A model generated the notes under the pieces. The model did no database searches. It was not told the DNA's origin and was given only the letters and a program-made list of their open reading frames with translations. Shown piece by piece: positions 1 to 8,493 of a stretch of 64,000 nucleotides of DNA; within the stretch, counting starts at the first letter, position 1; each line of letters begins with the position of its first letter. The stretch is from Pseudomonadota bacterium (lineage in GTDB: Bacteria > Pseudomonadota > Alphaproteobacteria > Rhizobiales > Beijerinckiaceae). Position numbers and translations under genes: made by a program. The stretch lies in the NCBI GenBank assembly GCA_023426505.1, contig JAFAAP010000256.1, positions 1 to 64,000 of the forward strand, read 5' to 3'.

Positions 1-2
1 CC

Positions 3-1070
3 CGCCTGGACTACCGCTGGGAACTCGGCGCCGGCGCGCTCTCGTCCGCCCCGGAGGGCGCGCGGCTCTCCGGAGAGGATCTCCTCCTGAAGCCCGACCG
101 CGTCTATGGCGACTTCAACGAGATGGCCCGGCGCGAGAAGCGCCTGAAGGACGGCATCGATGCCGTTGCCATCGTGACGCCGAACCACGCTCACGCGGCG
201 GCCGCACGTGCCTTCCTCAAGGCGGGCATCCATGTGATCTGCGACAAGCCCCTGACGACGACGCGGCGCGAGGCCGACCAGCTTGCGAAGCTGGCCCGGG
301 AGTCGAGAGTGATTTTCGCCGTGACGCACAACTACACCGGCTATCCGCTGGTGCGGCAGGCGCGCGCCATGGTGCAAAACGGGGATCTGGGAGCCATCCG
401 CGTGGTGCAGGTGGAGTACGCGCAGGATTGGCTCGCCACCCGTACGGAGGAGACCGGCAACAAGCAGGCCGAGTGGCGCACGGATCCGGCCCGGTCCGGC
501 CCGGCAGGCTCGGTCGGCGATATCGGCACCCACGCGTTCAACCTGGCCGAGTTCATCGTCGGCGACGAGGTCGCGTCTCTCGCGGCCGAACTCCATACCT
601 TCGTGGAAGGCCGCCGACTGGACGACAATGCCCATATGATGCTGCGCTTCGCCTCCGGCGCCCGCGGCCAGCTCTGGTGCAGCCAGGTGGCCACGGGCCA
701 GGAGAACGGCCTTCGCATCCGCGTCTATGGCGAGAAGGGCGGGCTCGAATGGAACCAGGAGAACCCGAACCTGCTCGTGTTCTCTCCGTTGGGGGAACCG
801 CCGCGCCTCATCCGCCGCAACGGCGCCGGCGCCAGCGACATTTCGCGTGCGGCCTCGCGCATCCCGGGCGGTCATCCCGAGGGCTATCTCGAGGGTTTCG
901 CCCAGATCTACACGGATGTGGCGGAGCAGATCGCCGCGCGACTGGAGGGCCGTAAGCCCGATCCGCTGTCGCTTCAGGTCCCGACGGTGGATCATGGCGT
1001 CAGGGGTGTCAGATTCATCGATGCAGCAGTCCGCTCCTCGCAGCGGAAGGCCGCCTGGGTGGATGTTTAG
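3..1070 (+). CDS. Gfo/Idh/MocA family oxidoreductase, 5' truncated
   Basis: NAD(P)-dependent sugar or inositol dehydrogenase-type enzyme of the cytoplasm. The frame is open from base 3, and the 40 residues before the first ATG at 123 read as family sequence (RLDYRWELGAG then EDLLLKPDRVYGDF), so the gene begins outside the window and ATG 123 is internal. After the missing start of the Rossmann fold come the TPNHAH strand, the conserved Lys-Pro of the cofactor site (CDKPL) and the catalytic block GDIGTHAFNLAEF with its Asp and His. The C-terminal alpha/beta domain is complete. The substrate cannot be deduced. The next gene, a Fur-type regulator, is about 120 bp downstream and probably has its own promoter. 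Confidence 0.88.
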   Translation, partial: RLDYRWELGAGALSSAPEGARLSGEDLLLKPDRVYGDFNEMARREKRLKDGIDAVAIVTPNHAHAAAARAFLKAGIHVICDKPLTTTRREADQLAKLARESRVIFAVTHNYTGYPLVRQARAMVQNGDLGAIRVVQVEYAQDWLATRTEETGNKQAEWRTDPARSGPAGSVGDIGTHAFNLAEFIVGDEVASLAAELHTFVEGRRLDDNAHMMLRFASGARGQLWCSQVATGQENGLRIRVYGEKGGLEWNQENPNLLVFSPLGEPPRLIRRNGAGASDISRAASRIPGGHPEGYLEGFAQIYTDVAEQIAARLEGRKPDPLSLQVPTVDHGVRGVRFIDAAVRSSQRKAAWVDV

Positions 1071-1193
1071 CCGCGGACGCGGCGCACGGGCACTTGCAAG
1101 CAGGGCGACACTCGGTCACCAAGGTCGTTCCAGGCTCTCATTCAACAATCCCAGATGAGGGCCTATATACGGATCGTAGCAGGTGGATTTCCG

Positions 1194-1601
1194 ATGGCCT
1201 CGACGCATCACGCCCATGCCCTGGACGAGCTGAACGAGACGCAAAAGCGCGTCTATCGGATCCTGACGGCTGCGCAGAATCCGCTCTCGGCCTACGAGGT
1301 TCTCGATCGGATGCGGGCGAAGGGCGCCGTCACGCCCCCGACCGTCTATCGTTCCCTCGACAAGCTGATTGAGAAGGGCCTGGCTCACCGGCTCGAGAGC
1401 CTGAACGCATACGTGACCTGCCGGCACCCCCACCACCACGACATGGCGGCCTTCGCGATCTGCGAGGAATGCGGCTCCGTGAAGGAGTTCACGGACTCAC
1501 AAATCAGTGAGCGCCTGACCTATTGGAGCGAATCCAACGCTTTTTTGCCGAAGAAAGTGACCGTCGAGGTGCGGGGTCTTTGCGAAAGTTGCGCGAAGTG
1601 A
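1194..1601 (+). CDS. Fur-family metalloregulator, Zur-like
   Basis: Metal-dependent transcriptional repressor of 135 residues. The winged helix spans roughly residues 15-70 (recognition segment TPPTVYRSLDKLIEKG). The dimerisation domain carries a His-rich regulatory site (RHPHHHDM, about 77-84) and two structural zinc CxxC pairs, C90-C93 and C130-C133, as in Zur. The ATG at 1194 is preferred over one at 1155, whose extra 13 residues do not look like the family; a weak AGGTGG precedes 1194. A possible promoter is TTCAAC (1141-1146) with TATATA (1164-1169), 17 bp apart. Zinc as the effector is inferred from the family; other metals are possible. Confidence 0.85.
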   Translation: MASTHHAHALDELNETQKRVYRILTAAQNPLSAYEVLDRMRAKGAVTPPTVYRSLDKLIEKGLAHRLESLNAYVTCRHPHHHDMAAFAICEECGSVKEFTDSQISERLTYWSESNAFLPKKVTVEVRGLCESCAK

Positions 1602-1708
1602 CGTGTTAGACTCGCGCCGGAAAGCTGTTTCCCTAACGTAACTTAGAAGCTTCCAGGTCATCCTCGAGCGTGCTCTGGCCATGGACATGTGTCCTCTTGA
1701 TTGTGCAG

Positions 1709-1729
1709 AATTGCAAGTAGAAATTGCAA
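1709..1729. promoter_or_regulatory. Paired AATTGCAA elements, candidate operator
   Basis: AATTGCAA occurs at 1709-1716 and again at 1722-1729, 93-73 bp before the start of the second Fur-family gene. Each contains the self-complementary hexamer TTGCAA, so the pair reads as a dyad as well as a direct repeat. AT-rich TTGCA-type dyads are typical targets of Fur-superfamily proteins such as Mur. Autoregulation is inference. Confidence 0.35.
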
Positions 1730-1801
1730 CGATACCACATTGTGCAAGCCAAGCTTTACCTATATGAACATGTAGGATTCGTAATAACAGGAGCCAGGTA
1801 C

Positions 1802-2254
1802 ATGAGCGCCCGAGCCCTCAAAAAAGAGGAAGAGGAGAACCTCCTCCGTCGCGCCGACGACTTGTGCCGCGAGAACAATCTGCGGCTGACACCTATCCGC
1901 GAGCGCGTCTACCGCGAACTCGTCCAGAGCGGAGGACCGGTCGGTGCCTACGACCTCGTGGACCGCCTGAGCAGTGACAAGAAGCGCCTCGCTCCGGTCA
2001 CGATCTACCGGGCGCTGGACTTCCTGCGTGATGCCGGTCTCGTGCACCGTCTCGCGACGCAGAACTCCTATATCGTCTCCCACGGCCAGCCGGACGTGAA
2101 CGCCATGAAGGTGATGTTCGTCTGCACCAAGACCGGCGAGACGGTCGAGGTTCATTCGACCGAGGTGGCCGAGGCCGTCAAGAAAGCGGCCGAACAGGCC
2201 GGGTTCAAGAACCTGTCGCCGTTCGTCGAAGTCGAGGGCGAGATCGCCCGCTAA
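1802..2254 (+). CDS. Fur-family transcriptional regulator with degenerate metal sites
   Basis: Second Fur-superfamily protein, 150 residues, same strand as the Zur-like gene and 200 bp after it. The winged helix is well kept (LRLTPIRERVYREL and APVTIYRALDFLRDAGLVHRL). In the dimerisation half the His-rich segment is replaced by SHGQPDVNAMK. Only C108 remains of the first CxxC (the partner position is T111), and the protein ends at residue 150 without the second CxxC. It may therefore sense metal differently or act without metal. The start at 1802 has AGGAG at 1788-1792; a longer frame from 1724 adds 26 residues with no family resemblance. A strong terminator follows. Confidence 0.82.
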   Translation: MSARALKKEEEENLLRRADDLCRENNLRLTPIRERVYRELVQSGGPVGAYDLVDRLSSDKKRLAPVTIYRALDFLRDAGLVHRLATQNSYIVSHGQPDVNAMKVMFVCTKTGETVEVHSTEVAEAVKKAAEQAGFKNLSPFVEVEGEIAR

Positions 2255-2258
2255 AAGA

Positions 2259-2293
2259 AAGGGCGGCCGCTTCGCAAGCGCCGCCCTTTTTCC
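2259..2293 (+). terminator. Rho-independent terminator after the Fur-family gene
   Basis: AAGGGCGGC (2259-2267) pairs with GCCGCCCTT (2280-2288), with a nested GCTT/AAGC inner stem, followed by a T run. It begins 5 bp after the stop codon. Confidence 0.9.
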
Positions 2294-2308
2294 CAAGGCT
2301 TAGAAATG

Positions 2309-2337
2309 AAAAGGCCGGGCAAGTTGCCCGGCCTTTT
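2309..2337. terminator. Bidirectional hairpin between convergent genes
   Basis: A perfect 12-bp stem (2309-2320 with 2326-2337) and 5-nt loop, with A and T flanks on both sides. It lies 3 bp beyond the stop of the leftward RND permease, so it probably terminates that operon and backs up the preceding terminator. Confidence 0.85.
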
Positions 2338-2339
2338 CT

Positions 2340-5300
2340 TCATTCCGCAGCGAGTGCCCGATGGTGGACCTGCTGCATCTCGTCCGCATGCTCCGCCTTC
2401 TTGGTCTCCCGCGAGATGAAGGTGTAGAACATCGGTACGACGAACAGCGTGAAGATCGTTCCGATCGACATGCCGGAGGCGATCACCAGGCCCATGGAGA
2501 AGCGGGCAGCCGCGCCGGCCCCGCTGGCGTAGAGCAGCGGCGCGACGCCGAGCACCATGGCGGCCGTGGTCATCAGGATCGGACGCAGGCGCACCTTGGC
2601 GGCTTCCTCGATCGCCTGACGCCGGCTGATCCCGTGCTTCTCCTTCAGGTCGTTGGCGAACTCCACCATCAGGATGCCGTGCTTCGTGATCAGTCCTACC
2701 AGAGTGATCAGGCCGACCTCCGTGTAGATGTTGAGTGTCGCCAGGCCCAGGTTGAGGAAGATCATCGCGCCGAACATCGAGAGCGGAACCGACATCATGA
2801 TGATGAACGGGTCACGGAAGCTCTCGAACTGCGCCGCCAGCACCAGATAGATCACGATGATGGCGAGCCCGAAGGCGAGCAGGATCGAGCTGCCCTCCTG
2901 GATCTCCAGGCGCGACTGGCCGGCGAAGTCCTCGTAGAAGCCCTGCGGCATGACCTCTTTGGCGATCGAGCGCAGGACCTGCAGTCCTTCCGACGTGGTC
3001 ACCCCCGGAAGCGGCAGCGCGGAAAGCGTCGCCGAGTTCAACTGGTTGAACTGCTCGATCGAAGCGGGCGCCGCGTTCGTCTCGATCTTCACCAAGGCGG
3101 AGATCGGCACCATGGAGCCGTCGGCGGCTCGCACGTAATACTCGCCGAGCCGCTCGGGGTTCAGGCGGTCCGTCTGGCGCACCTGGCTGATGACGTCGTA
3201 GCTGCGGTTGTCGCGATCGAACTTGGAGATCGGCGCACCGCCCACGAGAGCCCCGAGAGTGTTGCCGATCTCGCTGACCGGCACGCCCAGAGCCGCTGCG
3301 CGGTCGCGATCGATGATGATCTTCGCCCGCGGGGTCTGGTAGCTCATCGAGTTCTGCACCACGATGAACTTGCCGGACTTCATGGCGCGCTGCTTCACCT
3401 GCTCCGCGACCTCGTAGGCCTGAGCCGGATCGCCGATCGTACGCAGGGCGTACTGGATCGGCAGACCGCCACCGGCGCCCGGCAGCGAAGGCGGCGCGAA
3501 CACGAAGGCCTGAACGCCCGCATTCTGGTTCAGGAGGTTCTGGATCTCCTGCTTGGTCTGCGCGCCCTTTTTCGTGCGCTCGCTCCATTCCTTGAGCTTG
3601 AAGCCGACGAAGCCGCTGCCGCCACCGTCGATGCCGATGATCAGGAAGCTGTCGTCGATCTCGGGGATCGTCTCGGCCGCGTTGGTGAATTGGGTCGAGA
3701 AGGCCTGGGTGTAATCCGGCGTCGCATACTGCGGAACCTGCACGAGGCCCAGATAGGCGCCCTGATCCTCCTCAGGCGCAAGCTCGAACGGGGTCTTCAT
3801 GAACAGGAAGCCCGTGGTGCCGAGCAGCGCGACGACGATGAGGAGCGTCACCGGCCGGTAGTCGAGCGAACCCTTCAGGCGCCTCGAATACCAGTTCTCG
3901 ACGCGCGTGAAGGTGCGGTCCACAAAGCCGGCGAAGCCCGTCTGCCCGCCATGGCCGTGCGGCTTCAACAGCTTCGACGACATCATGGGCGACAGCGTCA
4001 CGGCGATGATGCCCGAAATGATGACCGACCCGGCGAGCGTGAAGGCGAACTCCCTGAACAACGCGCCGGTGAGGCCCTGCGTGAAGCCGATCGGGGCATA
4101 CACGGCCGCAAGCGTGATCGTCATGGACACGATCGGCAGGAAGATTTCCTTCATGCCGACGATGGCCGCGTCGACCGGCTTCAGGCCCTCCTCGATGTGG
4201 CGGTGGATGTTCTCCAGCACCACGATCGCGTCGTCGACCACGAGGCCGATGGCGAGCACCATCGCGAGCAGCGTGAGCAGGTTGATCGAGTAGCCCAGCG
4301 CATAGAGCACGAAGCAGACGCCGACCAGCGACAGCGGAATCGTCACGATCGGGATCAGCACCGAACGGAAGGAGCCCAGGAAGAGCAGGATGACGACGAT
4401 CACGATGAGCGCCGCTTCGCCGATGGTCTTGAACACCTCCTCGATCGAGGCCGAGATGAAGTTCGACGCGTCGTAGACGATCTCGACCGTCATGCCTTTC
4501 GGCAGGGTCGGCCGGATGGCGTCGATCGCCTTCGTCACCTCCTCGGCGACCGTGAGCGGGTTGGCGGAAGGCGTCGGCGTGATGCCGATGAAGGTGCCTT
4601 CCTTGCCGTTGAAGCTCACCTTGGTGTCTGTGCTCTTCGGCCCGAGCGCCACGTCGGCGACGTCGCGCAGGCGCACGACCTGGTCGCCATTGGAGCGGAT
4701 CGGCAGGGTCGCGAACGACTCCGGGGTCTGGAACGTGGTCTGCATCTCGAGCGCGTAGGCCACGTACTCGTTCTGCGTCTTGCCGGGCGCCGCCAGGAAG
4801 TTGCTCGCCCGGATCGCGGAGACGACGTCACCGGCCGTGACGCCACGGGCGGCAAGCCGAACCGGGTCGATCCAGACGCGCATGGAGAAGTCGCGTCCAC
4901 CGAGGATCTCGGCGTTGCCGACGCCCTCGAGGGTGGCGAAGCGCGGCTGCACGACGCGGGTTAGGAATTCGGAGACCTGCTCCGGATTCATCTCCGTGCT
5001 GGCGAAGGTGATGTACATGAGGGCGAAGGTCTGGCCCGTGCCCTTCACGATCACCGGATCCTCGGCGTCGGTCGGCAGCTGCGCGCGCACCTGCTGGACC
5101 TTGGACGTCACTTCGGTCAAGGCCGCATTGGGATCTGTGTTCAGCCGCATGCGCACGGAGACCGTGCTGAGACCGAGGCGGCTCTGCGACGTGACGTAGT
5201 CCACGCCCTCGGCACTGGCGACCGACTTGGCGATGGGCGTGCTGATGAAGCCCTGCATCAGGTCGGCGCTGGCGCCCGTATAAGTGGTCGTGATGGTGAT

Positions 5301-5432
5301 CGTGGTCTCCTCGACCTCAGGGTACTGACGAACCTGAAGGCTCATCAGTCCCTGCGCGCCGAGCAGCAGGATCAGGAGGCTCACCACCATCGACAAGACG
5401 GGGCGGCGGATGAAAAGTTCTGTGAAACTCAT
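2340..5432 (-). CDS. RND efflux permease, HAE1/AcrB-type
   Basis: Inner-membrane proton-driven multidrug exporter, 1030 residues, the usual length for AcrB/MexB. The N terminus has the typical FIRRPVLSMV start of TM1. The TM4 proton-relay motif GLVVDDAIVVLENIHRH contains the paired Asp, and TM10 has the matching Lys (LVGLITKHGILMVEFAND). Two periplasmic loop repeats and twelve helices are as expected. It lies 10 bp after the adaptor gene and is surely co-transcribed with it. No outer-membrane channel gene is next to the pair, so a TolC-type protein encoded elsewhere must complete the pump. Substrates are unknown; the neighbouring TetR gene suggests induction by toxic compounds. Confidence 0.96.
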   Translation of the reverse strand: MSFTELFIRRPVLSMVVSLLILLLGAQGLMSLQVRQYPEVEETTITITTTYTGASADLMQGFISTPIAKSVASAEGVDYVTSQSRLGLSTVSVRMRLNTDPNAALTEVTSKVQQVRAQLPTDAEDPVIVKGTGQTFALMYITFASTEMNPEQVSEFLTRVVQPRFATLEGVGNAEILGGRDFSMRVWIDPVRLAARGVTAGDVVSAIRASNFLAAPGKTQNEYVAYALEMQTTFQTPESFATLPIRSNGDQVVRLRDVADVALGPKSTDTKVSFNGKEGTFIGITPTPSANPLTVAEEVTKAIDAIRPTLPKGMTVEIVYDASNFISASIEEVFKTIGEAALIVIVVILLFLGSFRSVLIPIVTIPLSLVGVCFVLYALGYSINLLTLLAMVLAIGLVVDDAIVVLENIHRHIEEGLKPVDAAIVGMKEIFLPIVSMTITLAAVYAPIGFTQGLTGALFREFAFTLAGSVIISGIIAVTLSPMMSSKLLKPHGHGGQTGFAGFVDRTFTRVENWYSRRLKGSLDYRPVTLLIVVALLGTTGFLFMKTPFELAPEEDQGAYLGLVQVPQYATPDYTQAFSTQFTNAAETIPEIDDSFLIIGIDGGGSGFVGFKLKEWSERTKKGAQTKQEIQNLLNQNAGVQAFVFAPPSLPGAGGGLPIQYALRTIGDPAQAYEVAEQVKQRAMKSGKFIVVQNSMSYQTPRAKIIIDRDRAAALGVPVSEIGNTLGALVGGAPISKFDRDNRSYDVISQVRQTDRLNPERLGEYYVRAADGSMVPISALVKIETNAAPASIEQFNQLNSATLSALPLPGVTTSEGLQVLRSIAKEVMPQGFYEDFAGQSRLEIQEGSSILLAFGLAIIVIYLVLAAQFESFRDPFIIMMSVPLSMFGAMIFLNLGLATLNIYTEVGLITLVGLITKHGILMVEFANDLKEKHGISRRQAIEEAAKVRLRPILMTTAAMVLGVAPLLYASGAGAAARFSMGLVIASGMSIGTIFTLFVVPMFYTFISRETKKAEHADEMQQVHHRALAAE

Positions 5433-5442
5433 GGCTTGATGC

Positions 5443-6576
5443 CTACTGCCCGTTCGCGAGCTTCGTCGTGTCGAACTTCGTCACGTCGATGCTGTTGTCG
5501 ATCTTGACGGTCGCGCCCGCCTGGAGCTTGTTCTGTCCCGAGGCGACCACCTGCTGACCGGGCTCGATGCCTGACAGGACCTCGAGGGAACCCCCGCGGC
5601 GGCGGCCGGTCTTCACGAAGACCTGCTTGACCACCTGGACCTGCTGGCCTGCCTTCTCTTGCTGTTCGATCGTATAGACGTAGTCGCCGTAGAGGCTGGT
5701 GATGACGGCCGTCTGCGGCACGGTGATGACGTTGGGCTCCGGCGGCAGAACCGCCTCCACGTGCAGGAACTGACCGGGCAGAATGGCCCCGTCCTTGTTG
5801 TCCTCGATGAGGGCCTGGACGGAGACGAGCCGGGTCTTGGGATCCACGCGCGGGTCCTTGCCGGTAACCTTGCCGGTGAAGGGGAGATTGCCCTCCATCA
5901 CGCCGACACGCACCTCCTGCCCCAGTTTGATCTTGCTCGCAGCCTGCTCGGGAACGGTGAAGTCAACCTTCATCGATGCCAGGTCCTGGAAGCTCGCGAT
6001 GACCGTGCCGGGCTGGAGGTACTGACCGATGTCGACCCGCGAAATGCCGATCACGCCCGAGAACGGCGCCTTGAGAGCCTTCTGGTCGATGGTCGCCTGA
6101 AGGCGGGCAAGGCGGGAGCGGGCCGCCGCCAGCACGGCGCTCGCCTGGTCGAAATTGGCTTCCGTGCCATAGCCGCGGGACGACAGCGTCTTCGCGCGCT
6201 CGAAGTTGCTTTCGGCCGTCTTCACGTTCGCCTGGACGTCCTGGATGTCCGCGCGCTCGACCGTGTCGTCGAGTTGCACGAGGACCTCGCCGGCCTTGAT
6301 GCTCTGGTTGGCCTTGAACTTGATTTCCTTGACGATGCCGGCTGTCTCGAACGCCAGCTCCACGCCGTTCGCCGCCCGGGCCGTGCCGATGGCGCTGACG
6401 CCAGGAGTCCAGGTCTTCGCCTCGACCTTCGCGGCCGACACGACCTGCGCGGGCTGCTGCATGTTGGCGAAGAAGTTCTGGATCATCTTGTCGCGGAAGA
6501 AGTTGAACCAGATCAACCCGGCGCAGAGTCCAACCGCTAGAATGAACACAAGAGAGACTACGATGCGCCGTTTCAT
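5443..6576 (-). CDS. RND efflux periplasmic adaptor (HlyD/AcrA family)
   Basis: Membrane-fusion subunit of the efflux pump, 377 residues. It has an N-terminal membrane anchor (MKRRIVVSLVFILAVG then LIWFNFF) with no lipobox. A split lipoyl domain follows (SAIGTARAANGVELAFETAGIV and the second half near KAPFSGVIGISRVDIGQYLQPG), separated by an alpha-hairpin rich in Ala and Glu (about residues 105-160). A beta-barrel and membrane-proximal domain make up the C terminus. The protein bridges the permease and the outer-membrane channel. It is first in a leftward two-gene operon whose promoter faces the TetR-type regulator gene. Confidence 0.95.
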   Translation of the reverse strand: MKRRIVVSLVFILAVGLCAGLIWFNFFRDKMIQNFFANMQQPAQVVSAAKVEAKTWTPGVSAIGTARAANGVELAFETAGIVKEIKFKANQSIKAGEVLVQLDDTVERADIQDVQANVKTAESNFERAKTLSSRGYGTEANFDQASAVLAAARSRLARLQATIDQKALKAPFSGVIGISRVDIGQYLQPGTVIASFQDLASMKVDFTVPEQAASKIKLGQEVRVGVMEGNLPFTGKVTGKDPRVDPKTRLVSVQALIEDNKDGAILPGQFLHVEAVLPPEPNVITVPQTAVITSLYGDYVYTIEQQEKAGQQVQVVKQVFVKTGRRRGGSLEVLSGIEPGQQVVASGQNKLQAGATVKIDNSIDVTKFDTTKLANGQ

Positions 6577-6657
6577 GGGCTTGTTCCGACATTCCGAGTT
6601 CGGTAGGTCCGAACTGCTATCTGTTTGAGGAGGCTGGGCCTTTAGCGCAACTTACCC

Positions 6658-6710
6658 TTGACGCCAAGGCTCGGGAACCTTTTATATACCGTCTGGACGG
6701 TTCAGTACAA
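6658..6710. promoter_or_regulatory. Divergent promoters with TetR-type operator
   Basis: ACCGTCTGGACGGT at 6688-6701 is a perfect 14-bp palindrome. For the leftward efflux operon, TTGTAC (6710-6705) and TATAAA (6686-6681) are 18 bp apart and the palindrome sits wholly in the spacer. For the rightward regulator, TTGACG (6658-6663) pairs with TTTATA/TATATA near 6681-6688, just upstream of the palindrome. One bound repressor could therefore block both promoters. GAGG at 6711-6714 is the ribosome site for the regulator. Confidence 0.7.
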
Positions 6711-6719
6711 GAGGTTGAA

Positions 6720-7286
6720 ATGTTCGTTTGCGCCCGAGGCCGCAAGAGTTCAAGAGAAAAAATTCTCGATGCGGCGGCTGAACTGGTCAGCGAGATCGGG
6801 TCTGGGCGTTTGACGCTGGAGGCGGTCGCGGAGCGGGCAGGCCTCAGCAAAGGCGGTCTTCTCTACAATTTTCCCAACAAGGAAGCGCTGCTTCAGGGGA
6901 TGATCCAGCGCATCGTCGACGAAGTCTCCATGGAAAAGGAGGCGCTTCGAAGGCAAACGGAGCCGTGCCGCAACCTGGAGGCGCGGCTGTGCATCGCGGC
7001 CCTGCTGAAGATGCGGGGGAGCGCCATGAAGGACGTCGCCAACGGAATGCTGGCGGCCTCTGCGGAGAACCCGCGACTCCTGGATCCTGTCCGTCACGTC
7101 ATCAAGGAGACGCTCGACAACCTGAAGGCGAATTCGGACGATCTGGATGCCGCCCTGCTGGGCTGGCTCGCCGTGGAGGGACTGAGCAATCTCGAGATGC
7201 ACGATCTCAGCCCCTTCTCAGAGGGCGACCGCGAGCGGATCGTGAAGGCTATCGAGCGCCTCGTGAGCAAGGGCATCGCCGAATAG
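6720..7286 (+). CDS. TetR/AcrR family repressor of the efflux operon
   Basis: Transcriptional regulator of 188 residues. The N-terminal helix-turn-helix (about residues 12-60) reads SREKILDAAAELVSEIGSGRL, LTLEAVAERAGLSKGGLLYNF, PNKEALL, which is standard for the family. The C-terminal ligand-binding helices resemble a TetR_C domain and end with the dimer interface segment LLGWLAVEGLSNLEMHDL. It is divergent from the RND operon, with a perfect palindrome between them, so it most likely represses both the pump and itself. The inducer is unknown. The ATG at 6720 is 5 nt after GAGG. It converges on the CoA-transferase gene with 13 bp between stops. Confidence 0.9.
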   Translation: MFVCARGRKSSREKILDAAAELVSEIGSGRLTLEAVAERAGLSKGGLLYNFPNKEALLQGMIQRIVDEVSMEKEALRRQTEPCRNLEARLCIAALLKMRGSAMKDVANGMLAASAENPRLLDPVRHVIKETLDNLKANSDDLDAALLGWLAVEGLSNLEMHDLSPFSEGDRERIVKAIERLVSKGIAE

Positions 7287-7299
7287 GCGATCCGGCCCC

Positions 7300-8475
7300 T
7301 CAGGCGATCCAGGACGGATCGCTCAAGACTTCCTCCGTGTGCTCCCCAAGGCGCGGCGACGGCTTGCCGGCCGCCATGGGTTCGCCATCGATCATGATGG
7401 GCGAACGCACCGACGGGATCGCCCCGCCCTTTGCGGCCGAGGAAGGAAGGTCGATTTTCATGCCGCGGGCGACGACCTGAGGGTCCGCGAACACGTCGGC
7501 GACCGTGTTGATCGGCCCCGCCGGAACCCCCTGAGCTTCGAGGGCGGACAGCAGCCCGTCGCGGGTCATCCCGAGGGTCAGGCCCGTCAAGACGGGAACC
7601 AGCTCCGGCCGGTGGCGCACCCGTCCCGCATTGGTCCGGAAGCGCTCGTCCTGCGCAAGCTCCGGCTCCCCGAGCACGGAGACGAAGCGGGCGAACTGCC
7701 CGTCATTGCCAACCGCCACGATGACATGCCCGTCCGAAACGGGGAAAACCTGGTACGGCACGATGTTGGGATGGGCATTGCCCATGCGCCGAGGCGCCCT
7801 GCCGGACGCGAGATAGTTCATGGCTTGGTTGGCCAGGACGCTCGTCTGCACGTCGAGAAGCGCCATATCGAGGTGAGCCCCCTCCCCGGTCACATCCCGG
7901 CGGCGGAGAGCGGCCAGGATTCCGACCACGGAATAGACCCCGGTGAAGATATCCACATAGGCGACGCCGATCTTCTGCGGCTCACCTTCCGGGTCGCCGG
8001 TCAGGTCCATGATTCCGCCCATGCCCTGGATCATGAAGTCGTAGCCGGCACGGGCCGCATAGGGGCCGTTCTGGCCGAAGCCGGTAATCGAGCAGTAGAC
8101 GAGCCGGGGATTGACCGCCTTCAGGCTCTCGTAGTCCAGGCCGTATTTCTTGAGGCCGCCGACCTTGAAGTTCTCGATGACCACGTCGGCATGGGCCGCG
8201 AGCTTGCGCACGAGGTCCTGCCCTTCCGTTGTCTCGAAGTCGACCGCGATCGAGCGCTTGCCGCGATTGCAGGAGTGGAAGTAGGCCGCCGAGAGATCGC
8301 CACCGTCGGCACCTTCGATGAAGGGCGGGCCCCAGCCGCGGGTATCGTCGCCCGCGCCCGGCCGCTCCACCTTCACCACATCGGCGCCGAGATCCGCCAG
8401 GAGCTGGCCGACCCAGGGGCCGGCGAGGATCCGGGCGAGTTCCAGGACCTTGAGGCCCTCCAGCGGCTTCGTCAT
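7300..8475 (-). CDS. CaiB/BaiF (family III) CoA-transferase, probably glutarate CoA-transferase
   Basis: Transfers CoA between acyl donors and a carboxylic acid acceptor; 391 residues. The family hallmarks are the N-terminal LEGLKVLELARILAGPWVGQLLADLGADVVKVERP block, the CNRGKRSIAVDF strand and the catalytic Asp region AGYDFMIQGMGGIMDLTG. It lies 18 bp downstream of glutaryl-CoA dehydrogenase on the same strand. In many proteobacteria this pairing activates glutarate (usually with succinyl-CoA) for oxidation, comparable to mammalian SUGCT. Substrate assignment therefore rests on context. It is the last gene of the two-gene operon. Confidence 0.88.
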   Translation of the reverse strand: MTKPLEGLKVLELARILAGPWVGQLLADLGADVVKVERPGAGDDTRGWGPPFIEGADGGDLSAAYFHSCNRGKRSIAVDFETTEGQDLVRKLAAHADVVIENFKVGGLKKYGLDYESLKAVNPRLVYCSITGFGQNGPYAARAGYDFMIQGMGGIMDLTGDPEGEPQKIGVAYVDIFTGVYSVVGILAALRRRDVTGEGAHLDMALLDVQTSVLANQAMNYLASGRAPRRMGNAHPNIVPYQVFPVSDGHVIVAVGNDGQFARFVSVLGEPELAQDERFRTNAGRVRHRPELVPVLTGLTLGMTRDGLLSALEAQGVPAGPINTVADVFADPQVVARGMKIDLPSSAAKGGAIPSVRSPIMIDGEPMAAGKPSPRLGEHTEEVLSDPSWIA

Positions 8476-8493
8476 GACCTTAGCCCGTCCTGC

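Noticed and set aside
2361..4964. 867-codon open frame antisense to the RND permease
   Set aside because: High-GC shadow frame: Arg/His/Asp-rich translation with no domain, wholly inside a well-supported gene on the other strand.
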